NCBI GenBank assembly: GCA_011319805.1
Contig: SJRY01000252.1
Location: 372,001-436,000, forward strand
Length of the DNA: 64,000 bases
DNA from: Macrocybe gigantea
Taxonomy: Eukaryota > Basidiomycota > Agaricomycetes > Agaricales > Callistosporiaceae
Direction: 5' to 3'
The translations under genes were made by a program, and so were the position numbers. Of the stretch, positions 40,738 to 51,969 are shown in pieces (position 1 is the first letter of the stretch; each line of letters starts with the position of its first letter). The notes under the pieces are model-generated. The model saw only the letters and a list, made by a program, of their open reading frames with translations. It was not told the DNA's origin and did not search any database.

Positions 40738-40944
40738 ATGTTGAGTCTGGAGACCGAAAATGTTGAGCAGGGAGTTTGCTAAGCCGCATTCCAAATTAGG
40801 AATGCAAAAAAAATAAATCTGAAATGTCACGCATTCGTGCTGCCAGTCTAGACGATTCACCCATCAAATCCTATCAAACAAAATGTCTACAGATAGCATG
40901 ATTCCTAATGGATTATATCAAACGGTATAAAAGGCCAGGGGTTT

Positions 40945-42300
40945 TTAAGCTGTTAGCGTCTTCGGAAACCCGTTTTTGGCCAGCAAGGAGTCCTCCGGGC
41001 CCAACGTTCTCGGTCCGTCTCCGACTTTGGTGTGAATCAAGCCCTTGACGGCTCCGATGCTGTGCTTCTTCGCCACGGCCTCGTTGAATCCCTCGACGAC
41101 TCTGCCTTGTGTCTTTGTAACGTCCTCGCCGCCGAAGACGCCCAGAACGTCCTTGAACGAGCCCTCCTCTGTGGGAAATACTTGACAATCAGCTCAATGA
41201 TCTCCTTGACGTTCTCCTTCAACGTGTAAATGACAGCGTTGGGCCCTGCGTCATAGGTGTACGCAGCTTTTCTCCCTTGTCCCTTCTCCAACGCTATTCT
41301 GTTGTACTCGACGATGAGGGCAATGATAGCACGGCTGACATCGTTCATGTAAAAGATCGGCGGCTCGGTGTCGAGCGCCACAGCGTGGAACGAGTTGGAT
41401 TCGGCCATCGTGATGCGCGCAAAGAGATCAAAGTTCTTATCCAGGATGGCCTGCTTGATCTCGCCATCCGCCGCGGCACGACCGCGTTGATGCGGTGCTG
41501 GAGCAGCGTCGACGTCTCGACCGTGCGCTGCATGCCGCTGGTCGAAGACGTGCCCTTCTTGTCGTCCGACACGACACAGATGATCGCGTGGATGTCCGGC
41601 CAGTGCGATTCGGGCGCAACTTGCACTGCGAGCGAGTCTTCGCCCGACGCAAGGGTGCCCTGCTCCCATGCGACAAAGCCGCCGAACAGCGAACGGCAGG
41701 CTGAGCCGGATCCCTGACGCGCGATGAGCGAGAGTTGCGAGGGTGAGACCGGGAGGGCGTAGAGCTGTGCGAGCGATGACACGAGGGCCGCGAAGCCGGA
41801 CGCGGAGGAGGCAAGGCCTGCCGCGGTGGGGAAGTTGTTGTAAGACGCGATGTGGACGTGGAACGTCGAGAGCTGTGCGTTGTGGTGGTCAAATGAAGGT
41901 CTGAAGCGAAAACAACAGCAGGCAAGGTAACCTTGGGGTCATTCGGATTCTGATCTTCGACGAGCTCCTTGCGGAGGCGTTTGAGCTCCGAGATGCACGT
42001 CGCTGTACGCCCACCTTCCTTGATCTCTTCCTCCTTACCGTTCAGCCAGAGGCGATCCCTCTCAAACGAAGGGTCTGCGCGCGAAGTCGTGGTCGATCGC
42101 AGATGATCCTGATCAAGCGTGACCGACAGCGACGAGTTTGTCGGCAAGATCAGCTTTGTGTCTCGTTTGCCCCAGTATCTGACAGAGAAGAAAAAGAACA
42201 CATGAGCACGAAGATCTCCGCAGTCAAACCGGGGACACACAACTGACTTGATGCATGCGATGTTGACGGGAGCTGTTGCGGTGGCTTGAAAGGTGGTCAT
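40945..42300 (-). CDS. ERG19: Diphosphomevalonate decarboxylase
   Basis: Converts mevalonate-5-diphosphate to isopentenyl diphosphate in the sterol/isoprenoid pathway (GHMP kinase superfamily). Starts [24 protein letters not shown]. Blocks: [38 protein letters not shown] (ATP-binding GHMP motif), [66 protein letters not shown], and the tail [19 protein letters not shown]. Introns near 42245-42180 and 41930-41862. Frame breaks near 41458-41464 (after VVPRRMA) and 41170-41175 (after VKYFP) are each explained by one missing base. Identity is very secure; the pathway is essential, so real breaks are unlikely. Confidence 0.93.
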
Positions 42301-42986
42301 GGTCGTTTATTGTCAAGAAGGAAAAGTGATCAGATTTGTCGATTTTATTGAGGCTATAATGGTACGATCATGCGTTTTCGACGTGATTGTCGGATGATGA
42401 TTAACATACTGGGCGAGCGGGCCACCCGGGGCCCCCCAACGATACAAGACGGAAGATAAGACGACTTGATTTTTATCGCAATGCACTCGTGTCACGCAGT
42501 GTGACTGAACCGCTTTCAAGCTGCACTCAAGGCTTGCATCCAGAGCTTGGAATTTCAAGCTTGGTCCAGGGCATCGGGTCGCAGACCCTTAGAATTCTTG
42601 TGGCCGCAAATCTCACATATCTACGCAACCAATGGGTGCACCTGCAGAACGTCATTCCTTCGAGACGCACAGAGTGCAAACCGTATAGCATGTTTCTGGG
42701 TTCGGATGTTAGGTAGTAGTTTTTTGCGCCGAATACATAGGATTCTGGAATGAGCGAGTCAATTGTGGATCGTCAGATCACGTGATCAAGATGGTTGATT
42801 TGTCATCATCCCACGATGATACCTCCGACGCCTTTGTTGCAGTCGACGTCGAGCACAGCTTCCGCCACCCAGTGACCGACACTCATCTCCGCTGCCGACT
42901 GCCGCCCTCATCGTCTACAATCACAATAAGCGCTCTTTCTCGCGCTTCTGCCAGGCCACGCAGCTACTTCCTTGTCCACAGATGCA
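42301..42986. other. Divergent promoter region of ERG19 and CCR4
   Basis: 686 nt. Short frames only. Pyrimidine-rich stretch on + near 42880-42970 ahead of the CCR4 start. Confidence 0.45.
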
Positions 42987-45433
42987 ATGTACTACCCTCA
43001 GCAATCTCCGGGCATTGCACACAAGCTGCCAAATCATCATGACCAGTCTCCCTGGCCGCGTTCACATCATCCAGTCCTCGGCCCGCCGGGGACACAGCCA
43101 AGCGTAGGCCCGCCCCCAACATCGCCGGGTTATGCGCTCTACGCGAACGGCAATGTGAATCCTCTACAACACCACCCTCATCATCCCCACACCCTACCTC
43201 CAATGCAGCATCATCACCATCAAAACTCTCTCTCGCACTATCCTTCCCCTCCAAACGGCCACAACCTCCAGCCGCATGTTTTGTCACAAGGTTCGCCGGC
43301 CAGCGTCGCAAACCAGATCATATCGCCTCATTGGCAGCAACAGCTTCTGAAATGCGAGGTGGGTTCACCAAATCAATGTTATCGAAAAACACGTTTAACT
43401 TATGATGCACTGCAGATGATTCGCTCGTCGCGTTCCCCACATCACCGTGCTCGCGCGAGCGCCATGGCCTCGCGGACAGTGACCAAGTCCGCCATCCCTA
43501 TCACAAATCCGAACCAGGTAAAACCAGCACCGGAGGTAAATGGCACAAGCAAGGAATCCAATTCGTCTCCTTCAGCCTCAGAAGACTCGGCATCTTCTCC
43601 CGCGAGTTCCGGAGGTCCTAATCACCCTTCTTCCACCGTTGCGCCCGTAGCGGAAGCTCCTCGGTTAACGGCGATCAAACCCCCTGCGAGCACCTGGAGC
43701 TCTTTAGATATGGGCGGAGTGAACATCAAGAACATTCCCCCGACCTCGGGTCTTTTTCCTTCAAATTCCTCATCAATCTCTACCTTAATCACAACGCTCT
43801 TACCTCCATCCCTCCAGAGATCGCAAAGCTTAGGCATCTGGAACTTCTCGATCTTTCAGGGAATAACTTGACGAGTCTCATTCCTGAGTTGGGGATGCTC
43901 ACGCAGTTGAAGGAGCTCTACATCTTCGACAACCACATCACTGCCATTCCACCGGAGTTAGGGACATTGCATCAACTACAAACATTAGGGATTGAAGGAA
44001 ACCCTCTTGATGCATCGCTCAAGGCCATTGTTCAGAAAGATGGCACACCAGCGCTCATCTCGTATCTCCGGGACTCCTGTCCTGTACCAGCTCCACCCCC
44101 TGAACGGATATGGAAGAATCTTCTAACCCAGCCAGAGCGCGATGCCCTTGCAGCCGATCCGAATGCTGAAACATTCAGCGTCTTATGTTACAACATCCTT
44201 TGCGAGAAGTATGCTACAGAGCGCTTATACGGCTACACACCTGCATGGGCTCTCGCTTGGGACTATCGCAAGGAGCTCATCCTAACAGAGGTGATGAATT
44301 ACGATGCAGATTTCCTATGTCTGCAGGAGGTGGACATTGCGCAGTACGAGGACTATTTCGTCAAGCCTCTTTCACAGCAGGGTTACGCAGGGGTATTGGC
44401 CAAAGTCGCGGTACAAGACAATGAATGAGACGGATCGAAGACTTGTGGATGGATGTGCAACGTTTTACAAGGCATCCAAGTGCGTTTCATGCCTGTTTGC
44501 TGTATTGTCTGAACGGACTGACCTTGTTTCTATATTTAGATACAAGCTCGTCGAGAAGCACCTCATTGAGTTCAGCGCAGTGGCCATGCAGAGACAAGAT
44601 TTCAAGAAGACAGACGACATGTTCAATCGTGTGCTGGGCAAAGATCACATCGCCGTCGTGTCGCTGCTCGAAGACCGACGGACAGGGACACGGTTCATCG
44701 TCGCCAATGCTCACATCCACTGGGACCCTGCGTACCGCGATGTCAAGCTCGTTCAAGTTGCTCTCCTAGTGGACGAGATCGAGAAAATTGCAAATAATTT
44801 TGCAAAGTACCCCCCTCCAGCTCCACAAACGCCTGCACAGGTCAAATCAGAGTTGGAACCGAACAGCGACTCCTCGACGTCCTCTCCCACGTCGTCCGCA
44901 TCCCAACCCGCGCCACCGACGCGGCCTCCACCCGTCTATTCGGATGGGTCCAAGATCCCGATCATCATCTGTGGCGACTTCAACTCTGAGCCGTCGTCGG
45001 GTGTGTACGAGTTCCTTTCAACAGGATCTCTTCCACCGGACCATCGGGACTTTATGTCGCACACGTACGGCAAGTACACGTCGGAAGGCCTGAAGCACCG
45101 GCTGGGCCTCAAGAGCGCGTATGCGGCACTAGGCACAGGCGAGCATCCGCTCACGAACTACACGCCTGGTTTCCAGGGTGCAATCGACTACGTGTGGTAT
45201 TCGTCCGGGAACCTCGCCGTGAACGCGGTTCTTGGGGAAGTGGACAAGGGCTATCTGGAAAAAGTGGTCGGCTTCCCGAACGCTCACTTCCCATCAGAGT
45301 ACGTGTTTGTTGTCCTTTTAATGGTCTCTAAGAGGTTTACTGTCGATCCTGTAGTCACGTCTGCCTGATAAGCGAGTTCCGAGTGAAGCCGCCTAGAGAC
45401 AATCCTCCTCGACCGCCACCCGTCTTCTCATGA
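42987..45433 (+). CDS. CCR4: CCR4 deadenylase (LRR plus exonuclease/endonuclease/phosphatase domain)
   Basis: Catalytic poly(A) deadenylase of the CCR4-NOT complex. The N-terminus (MYYPQQSPG) is rich in His/Pro/Gln, as in fungal Ccr4. Leucine-rich repeats follow: LNHNALTSIPPEIAKL, LDLSGNNLTSLIPELG, LKELYIFDNHITAIPPELG. The EEP domain has FSVLCYNILCEKYAT, DFLCLQEVD (catalytic Glu), SRYKTMNETDRRLVDGCATF, FIVANAHIHWDP, IIICGDFNSEPSSGVYEFL (catalytic Asp/Asn) and HFPSD-HVCLISEF (catalytic His). Stop at 45433 (PPRPPPVFS). Introns near 43360-43413, 44480-44540 and 45300-45356. Frame breaks near 43751-43760 (a T run, before the LRRs) and 44391-44397. Family identity firm. Confidence 0.92.
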
Positions 45434-46381
45434 TTTTCCTCCTCTCCTTGTGGGTTCACGGTTGTAGCCTTTTTGGTTTCTGTCTCATCTCCTTCTCTTC
45501 TGTACTTTTGCGACCTTTCCCCTTCCCGCTTCGCGATATTGTGTCTTTCGTCAATCTATATACGTACCGATCCATACTTACTGTTTCCTTTTTTTTGCGT
45601 TGTTTATTTTCTCGCGCGTATTGGAGTAGTACACACATGATCGTAACGTTCATAAAAATGTTCTCTTTCTCTCAGCTTCACAATCCCTTTCTTCAACATT
45701 CCAGGCGCGAGTTTGTTTCGAGGTTCTTGATTTTCTTTTTTTTTTTTCCTTTCTCCCGCCTGCGCACAGATTCAATTCTCCCTTCAAACAACTCCCCTAT
45801 CCGTCATTCTTTGGTTGTGTCGTTAAGCTTCCTATATATATTTTCACCTCTCCGTCTTTGTCTCGTTAATTTTCTTCTTTTTCGCACCTCCATTGTGTCG
45901 TATGGCGATTTAGCATTCAGATCCCTCCCTTTCCTCAACCTATAGTAGTCTATGTAGCATCTCGCGTTGTATGGCTCTTGTGACGTATCAGATCAATTTC
46001 TTCTCACCTCCATCGCCTTCTGATCATGAACGAACTCAAACTCATGCTTTCTATCCTGGTTACAGGCTCTTGATTCCAGCCGCAGAGTCATTGGACTGGC
46101 CGACACTCGGTGACGGACAATGATGGCTGGGCAGAAATGATGACGACAACTTGTCTGTTGATCAACTCGTGCTCCCTTCCCCGCCTCCAGGAACAAAGCG
46201 TATTGCCGTGGTTCAACCAACATTGTCACTCTTTGCTATGCTTGCCGCTTTGCGTAATCTCGACCACCGCTTTGAGATGAACACCGGTTCTTATTCTGGA
46301 CGCACGACCCATAACATAACGTTGACCTGGTTCGATCCTTAGTCGGTATCCCCCCGCCTTACATACCCTTCCAGTAGGTCA
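45434..46381. other. T-rich intergenic region
   Basis: The first 500 nt are strongly T-rich on + and likely CCR4 3' UTR or terminator. The open frame at 45430-45945 is a by-product of that composition (Phe/Ser/Leu-rich). A frame at 46151-46342 may be an upstream piece of the next gene but shows no domain. Confidence 0.5.
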
Positions 46382-47093
46382 GTGAAAACTCCCGTTGCCT
46401 CAACGACCGCAACTACCATGCCTGATCTCATCCACTCACCCAAACCGAAGGAGCTGCAGGCATACAACGTTGAGGTCATATTCCGGACATTCAAACATTC
46501 TTCGACGGAACACCGCTTCCTTCTTCTTCCCGTCCCCGGGCGTTTCTCACTGCCTTCACAACTAAAGACGCAGCCGACGCGAACTTTCACTTCCTCTTCA
46601 CTCGGCTTGATTTTTCTATGTTGCCCACCGAGTCCGAAGAGTCAGCAGTCCGTGTTTGTGCTATGGCTCTTCTCCCATCTCTTCCAACGGGATCGTGGTA
46701 TCCGCATCCGCAAAGAGTTATGGTTCCTGGCTTGCGGCGAGTATGAGTACGCCAAGCCTGACATGTGTATCGTCGATCGGAGCGCCAGCGATGTAATTCT
46801 GCTTGCGGAAGAGGATCGAATGCTTGGCAGCGGTGCAGACCCACATACTCAGCTCATCGTCGAAGCCATTGCTGCTTTCCAAGAGAATAATAGGCGAAGG
46901 CAGGTCTTTAGTTGCCAACATTCCTTTAGCTATATTAATCTCGGACTGGAGATCTTTCCGGGTGTCATCATGATTGAGACAACCCTTAGCTTCTTTGGAT
47001 GCCAGTTATAAAGAAGTTTCTCAATGTGCTGCATGTGATGAATATCCTCGAGCTCCCACCGTTGTCAGAGGTCATATTCACGCCCTTCCATAG
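46382..47093 (+). pseudogene. PD-(D/E)XK-like protein of a repeated Agaricomycete family, probably degenerate
   Basis: The core reads GIRIRKELWFLACGEYEYAKPDMCIVDR, then DVILLAEEDRMLG, then a helix LIVEAIAAFQENNRRR. The arrangement PD, about 14-16 residues, E-x-D-R plus a helix with Gln is the layout of PD-(D/E)XK nuclease folds, with the usual lysine replaced by Arg. Recollection of the family (many uncharacterised copies in mushroom genomes) supports the call; no search was done. After GVIMIETTLSFF the frame must shift near 46995-47000 to reach the expected ending YPRAPTVVRGHIHALP (stop 47091-47093). Upstream coding continuity is weak, so this may be a decayed copy. Confidence 0.45.
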
Positions 47094-47405
47094 CCCAATC
47101 GTCGGTTCACTGAGAACATGAGACCATTTGCTGATCGACGTGCCATGCGGCGTTGTTAAGAAGCCTTCAGGAAATTCGTCTTCAACGGGATTATTGGTTC
47201 GGTCGTGTCATTGCCTAATATGTCTGAGTTTTACAACGCTTATTCTTATTAGACAATGGTTAGATAAATGTAGATACTTGCCAGGATCTCTTTATCCACA
47301 TTACGGGGTAGATTCAGAATGCCACGCACATGTGACATGGTGCACTGTCTTTCCAAGCAGCCTTACATACAAAATAAAGAACGTATAGCAAGGAGAATGG
47401 AGAAA
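47094..47405. other. Intergenic between convergent genes
   Basis: 312 nt downstream of both the PD-(D/E)XK-like locus and the subtilisin gene; no element recognised. Confidence 0.4.
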
Positions 47406-50400
47406 TCATGCGGCGATGATGCCGATGATGGGGCTGACGAAGGCTTCATAATCCTCTTCGCGATTCGGGTCGCCTGTGACTCTCAGGACACGGGTAAGGA
47501 GCCTGTACGATCCATTGCGAATTTGAGTGCCATTGGCAAACGTCGGCGTTACGAGGCCAATAGCATAAAATCCATTGTCGTTGGGGTCCTACATAAGTTG
47601 TCAAATTCCGTCTACGTTGGTACTTGCCTAGATCAGAAAGGACGTACGTCGTTATTCCTGGAGATGAAATCAGCTTCCAAAATAGGACCTATGGTCTCCA
47701 CTTGTGAAAACGAGCCAGCCTGGTGCTTGGAAGGGAAAGTGAGGAGTGGGTGCGAATTTGTTGCTCTGCTTTGCAATGCTGCCTGCAACTTGAAGTCAGC
47801 GCTCACGAGGTCGAGACGCAAAACCGGTGTGCCGAATGTCAATCTGCATAAATGTGACAGAGGCTGTGAAGGCCTACATGCAGAAGAATATCATAAGTGG
47901 CATACCTGACTATGACGGTGGGGAAATCGCCTCCCACGAAGGTGTAGTTTGTGGGACCTTCTTGTATGTCTCCGACGCCATTGATCACTGTTGGCAGCGG
48001 TATACCAAAGAAGACATCAGTGTTGTCAAGAATTTGCTTATCCTTCAAAGCTGCTCCTAATCCGATGTATGAAACGTGATATTGCTCCGAACCGCTGGTG
48101 ATCTGAACGAAACCAGAGTATACAGGGAAGGTGGAGGCGTCACCTCGCGGAAGGGTGAAGCGCACAGAAACGGTTTGCGTCTGTCCTGGGCGAAGAGTAA
48201 CAATAGTAGAACTCAACGATACCGAAAGTGAGGTGGTAGTCAGAGGAACGGGACCCTCAGAGACGAAGATAGTGCCCTTTCAAGGAATGAAATCAGCTTG
48301 AGAATTATGCAACCCTGCCTCCCTATCTTACAGGCGTCACCGTGACAGCGGTGCCAGCCGGGACGTGCCTCAACGTGTACGTTTTGGCGGTAGTTCCAGT
48401 ATTACTGATGGTGATGGACTGCCTATAAGCAAGGATGGGCGCCTCTCATCAGCTCTGATGCTCAATCATGGGTTACATGACTGGCTTACGATCCTTTGAA
48501 GTGTGCTGTGTCATTGAGAATGAGCTCGCCAGGGGAAACGATGGTGCCAGCGTGGATTGCATTGAAAGCATTGATCAGACCAGCTCCTTGTTGCGTAACA
48601 GTTTGTAGAGGGTCGCCATCCGTATGAGTAGAAGGTACGACTTGTGCTGTCGTTTCGAAAAGCGTACGAGCACCCCTGCCGACGGCAATACCGGTCCCTT
48701 TCACGGAGAAGAGAAGAGCTGCGCACCCTGCTACGAACGGGGTTGCCATAGATGTGCCGGATTCTACACCATATGAATTGAATGGCAAGGTTGACAAGAT
48801 GTTGCCTCCAGGAGCAGCAACAGCAGGCTTGAAGAAAAAGTCGTTGGAGGGCCCGTAACTGGAATAGCGCAAATGAGAGTTGGCAAAAAAAAAATAAGCA
48901 AACATCCTGTTCTCACCTACTGAAACTGGAAATCAGGCCTCCAGCAGGATCGGGGAACTGTGTTGAACCGCCACTTTGGGGGAATGTCAGAGTCACTGGC
49001 ACGCCAGCCGCGAATTGTTGCACAAGCTGCGAATGGACTATCGGTCATTTACGTGAGACAAACCGGGTCATCTCATTAACTCACGAATTCGCCATCGGCA
49101 GCTTGAATTAAAGTAGCTGTAAAGTCGCCGACGGAAATAGGGCCGAAGCCGCTGCCGTTGCTGCAATGTGCTGTTAGGAAACTGTCCGCAGAGCAGCGCG
49201 GGGACGGGGACTTACTCGTATATCAAAGCCACCTTGCCACCTTTTGCGGCGACATTCGTGAGTTTCTGGACCTATCCGAAGTCCATCAACGCATGAATCG
49301 ACAGTAAGGGTTATGGTGCTTTACAAAGGTGCACGTCCCCCTACGAATTATGACAACAAAACCTGACAAATCAGGAATGGACGCGGGTAATGGGTTGCAT
49401 GCATCGTCAACAACGGCCGTGTCATTGGAAGTGGCGAAAATAGGAAGCGTCTGATTGACGGGTAATGGGAATGTACTGAAATAGGTGATGGGGTCATGAG
49501 CTACACCCCCAACGGTGGCATTCTGCAATGGTATGACAGTACTGAGGAGACACGATTAGTGGGGCCTTCATATGCACCGCCAGTAAAGATAGACTTGCTT
49601 ATCGAGGCTAGCCACGGATATAACATCGATACCGTTGCCGGGGCTGGAGCTATACCACGATCCAGATGCGCCCTAGGAATTAAAGTGAATGAATTGGCTA
49701 TGGAAAGACTAGGACATGTCTTACATCGTTGCCAGCTGCGATAGTGATAACCTTGCCAGATGCAGCAATTCGACTTGCAACAACCGCGCTGGATGACTCC
49801 GTCCATCCGTCAGCTCCTCCGAGGGATAAGGTAAGTATGTCCTGTCCATCTTTCACGCCGAGGAGCAGAGCGTCAACCAAAACTAGTCATGCGGAGATAA
49901 GGCGATGGACAATCCAGAGAGATGGGATTGAAACAGACCATCGTCTGTCACAAATCCTACGCAACCGAAGACCCTGTACATGGATAGGGAGGCATCATAT
50001 GCAACACCGCTAATGTTGAATGGGTTTTTGTCCGGATCAGCACCAATGATTCCCTTATGCATCGGCGTGTCATTCGTCTGTATTCAGGGATAAGTCTTGA
50101 TTGCCTACAGAGACATGAGTCCCATGACCTGCGGATCTAATTAGTGCTCTTGCAATGGATTTGTAGGAAAATTGCTTACCAACACATTGGTCTAATGGGT
50201 CGTCGTCGGGAACTGGATCGTTTGTGCCTATATATGCTCCTTTAATGGACCGCACATTAAAAGATATCATAAACAGCTACCGTCATAATTGTCTCCGACC
50301 AAATCGAATCCTCCGACAATCTTGTGGCCGGGGCCAAATCCCCCTCCCAAGGCGGGATGAGTATAGTCGACGCCTTTAGAATGGAAACGTAGTTTATTCC

Positions 50401-51255
50401 TTTACGTCCCAACTGGCTTGCTGAAAATTTACCTGTGTCGATGCTGATATTTACCTTATCGTCAGTAGCAACACAAAAACCGAACAGACGCACTTACATG
50501 CCAATCTTTACACCCTTGCCTGTGATACCCTCAGCATGGAGTTTATCGACACCCTTTGGAAAGTCAGATGGCTGAATCAAACTCGCACGATAATAAATTA
50601 CAGTTAAGATATGAGTTGATTCAATGTCAGGCGGGATTGCTGGATCATTTGCATCTGTGACGACGTGCGTTTTGACCGGTCTAGAGATGGCGTATAAGAA
50701 TTTTACTGGCACTAAAGACTGAATGTGCGGACGATGGACGAGAAAACTTTCGCACTGGCCGAATTGCCTTCACTCCAGGGGTGTTTTGAAGGGTTACAAT
50801 ATCCTGCAACCCAGGTCTCGAAGTTGATGTAACCCGTCGCAGACGTAACATACCTTTCCATCCTATATCCAGGATAGCTAAAGTCGGGCGTCGACGAAAT
50901 CTGAACGACATACCACGAGCGTCAAGGCCGCGCCCACAAACAGTCCTTTGGAGTTGTATTCTTTGTTCACTTCAAATCCTACAGCACGCTTTTGCAGTGA
51001 ATGGTAGAGGAAATCGAGAGGCTGCGGAAGTCAATCCTTTTACACGAAAGATCAAGCTGAACGTTTAGGAGAACATACAGAAACTTCTAGGAAGCGTTTG
51101 TCAGGAAGGGCAGAAAGGTCATCCACTTCGACTATGAACTTGTTAGGCACTGTCGGGAGGTTGGTTTCCTTCTTGATGCTTGAGAGCGGGATGGCTCCCA
51201 GTGCTGGTCTTGCACAAAGCAAGTAGGTCAAGAGAGCCCATGCGGGAGACTTCAT
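47406..51255 (-). CDS. Secreted subtilisin-family serine protease (S8, with PA insert and Fn3-like tail)
   Basis: Starts MKSPAWALLTYLLCARPALG (signal peptide), then an inhibitor-like propeptide (VPNKFIVEVDDLSALPDKRF, FLYHSLQKRAVGFEV). The catalytic triad is visible after splicing: Asp in GIIDTGVDYTHPALGG, His in CVGHGTHVSGIIGAD, Ser in SGTSMATPFVAG; oxyanion Asn in IAAGNDGASGSW. A protease-associated insert (CNPLPASIPDLSGFVVIIRRGTC) lies between His and Ser. The C-terminal Fn3-like region has ELILNDTAHFKGSQSI and FTLPRGDASTFPVYSGFVQI. It ends AFVSPIIGIIAA. At least 14 introns, all canonical as read, and no frame break. Likely an extracellular nutritional protease. Confidence 0.88.
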
Positions 51256-51969
51256 GTCGGTTACTTCCCAGGCTCATGAGTAACCAGATAAGAGCTTTTA
51301 ATCCTCCCAGAAGCGCGGGATTGTAGCATGCGATACATGAGAGCATAATGGCGAAAATCTGCTTGACAGACGGTTCTTGATAGGCGTACGTCCACATTCT
51401 CTGGGAATTGCGCTTCCAGAATCCATTATTTAACCTTTGGAACAGGCGCCATTTGGGCTGGTTAAAGATAACAAAATCTGTCCATGGGTAGCCGACGTGC
51501 GGCGTCCATGCCATGCCAGGACTCGGCAACAAGAGGGGCGCGCGGATGGATAACCGGAATATCAACGCACAAATGCGGAGACTATTTCGCCGCAATGTCA
51601 CGTATTTCTCATGGCGAAGATGCGAGGCCGCGCCGCAGCATAGTTCAGCTTCGTCCGGCGAGCGATGAGAAGATATACAGGTGCCGTGGCAATCAAGCGA
51701 GACAAGAGACGCTGATTGCACAAGTGTTCACAGGAGAGAAGGTGCATTGGGTACCAGCTGATGCGATGTATGAACAAGGCCATGTGCAACTCTGAATCGA
51801 GGACAACAGAACTGGGACAAGTTCTTGGAATGTCACGTGCACGACTAACCTGGACACGCGCCCAAGCCGCGGTCAATTTCCCATGAACCGAGGCTTCCAT
51901 CGAGAGGGATAGCGTTGATTCTTCGTTTTATTCAAGTGCTCGGCAAGACCATCTGATTCCGCTCTTCCC
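51256..51969. other. Divergent promoter region of the subtilisin and muskelin genes
   Basis: 714 nt. Overlapping frames on both strands (51143-51721 and 51484-51795) show no domain and are not called. Confidence 0.45.

Noticed and set aside
45430..45945. A 171-codon + strand ORF that looks membrane-like
   Set aside because: Phe/Ser/Leu richness results from a T-rich 3' flank of CCR4; no Met context, domain or splice partner.
49560..49660. A fourth GC-AG intron in the subtilisin gene (gataa|gcaagt)
   Set aside because: Phase does not match the following exon; the nearby GT (after gataagcaa) keeps frame and gives DKQNATVGG.
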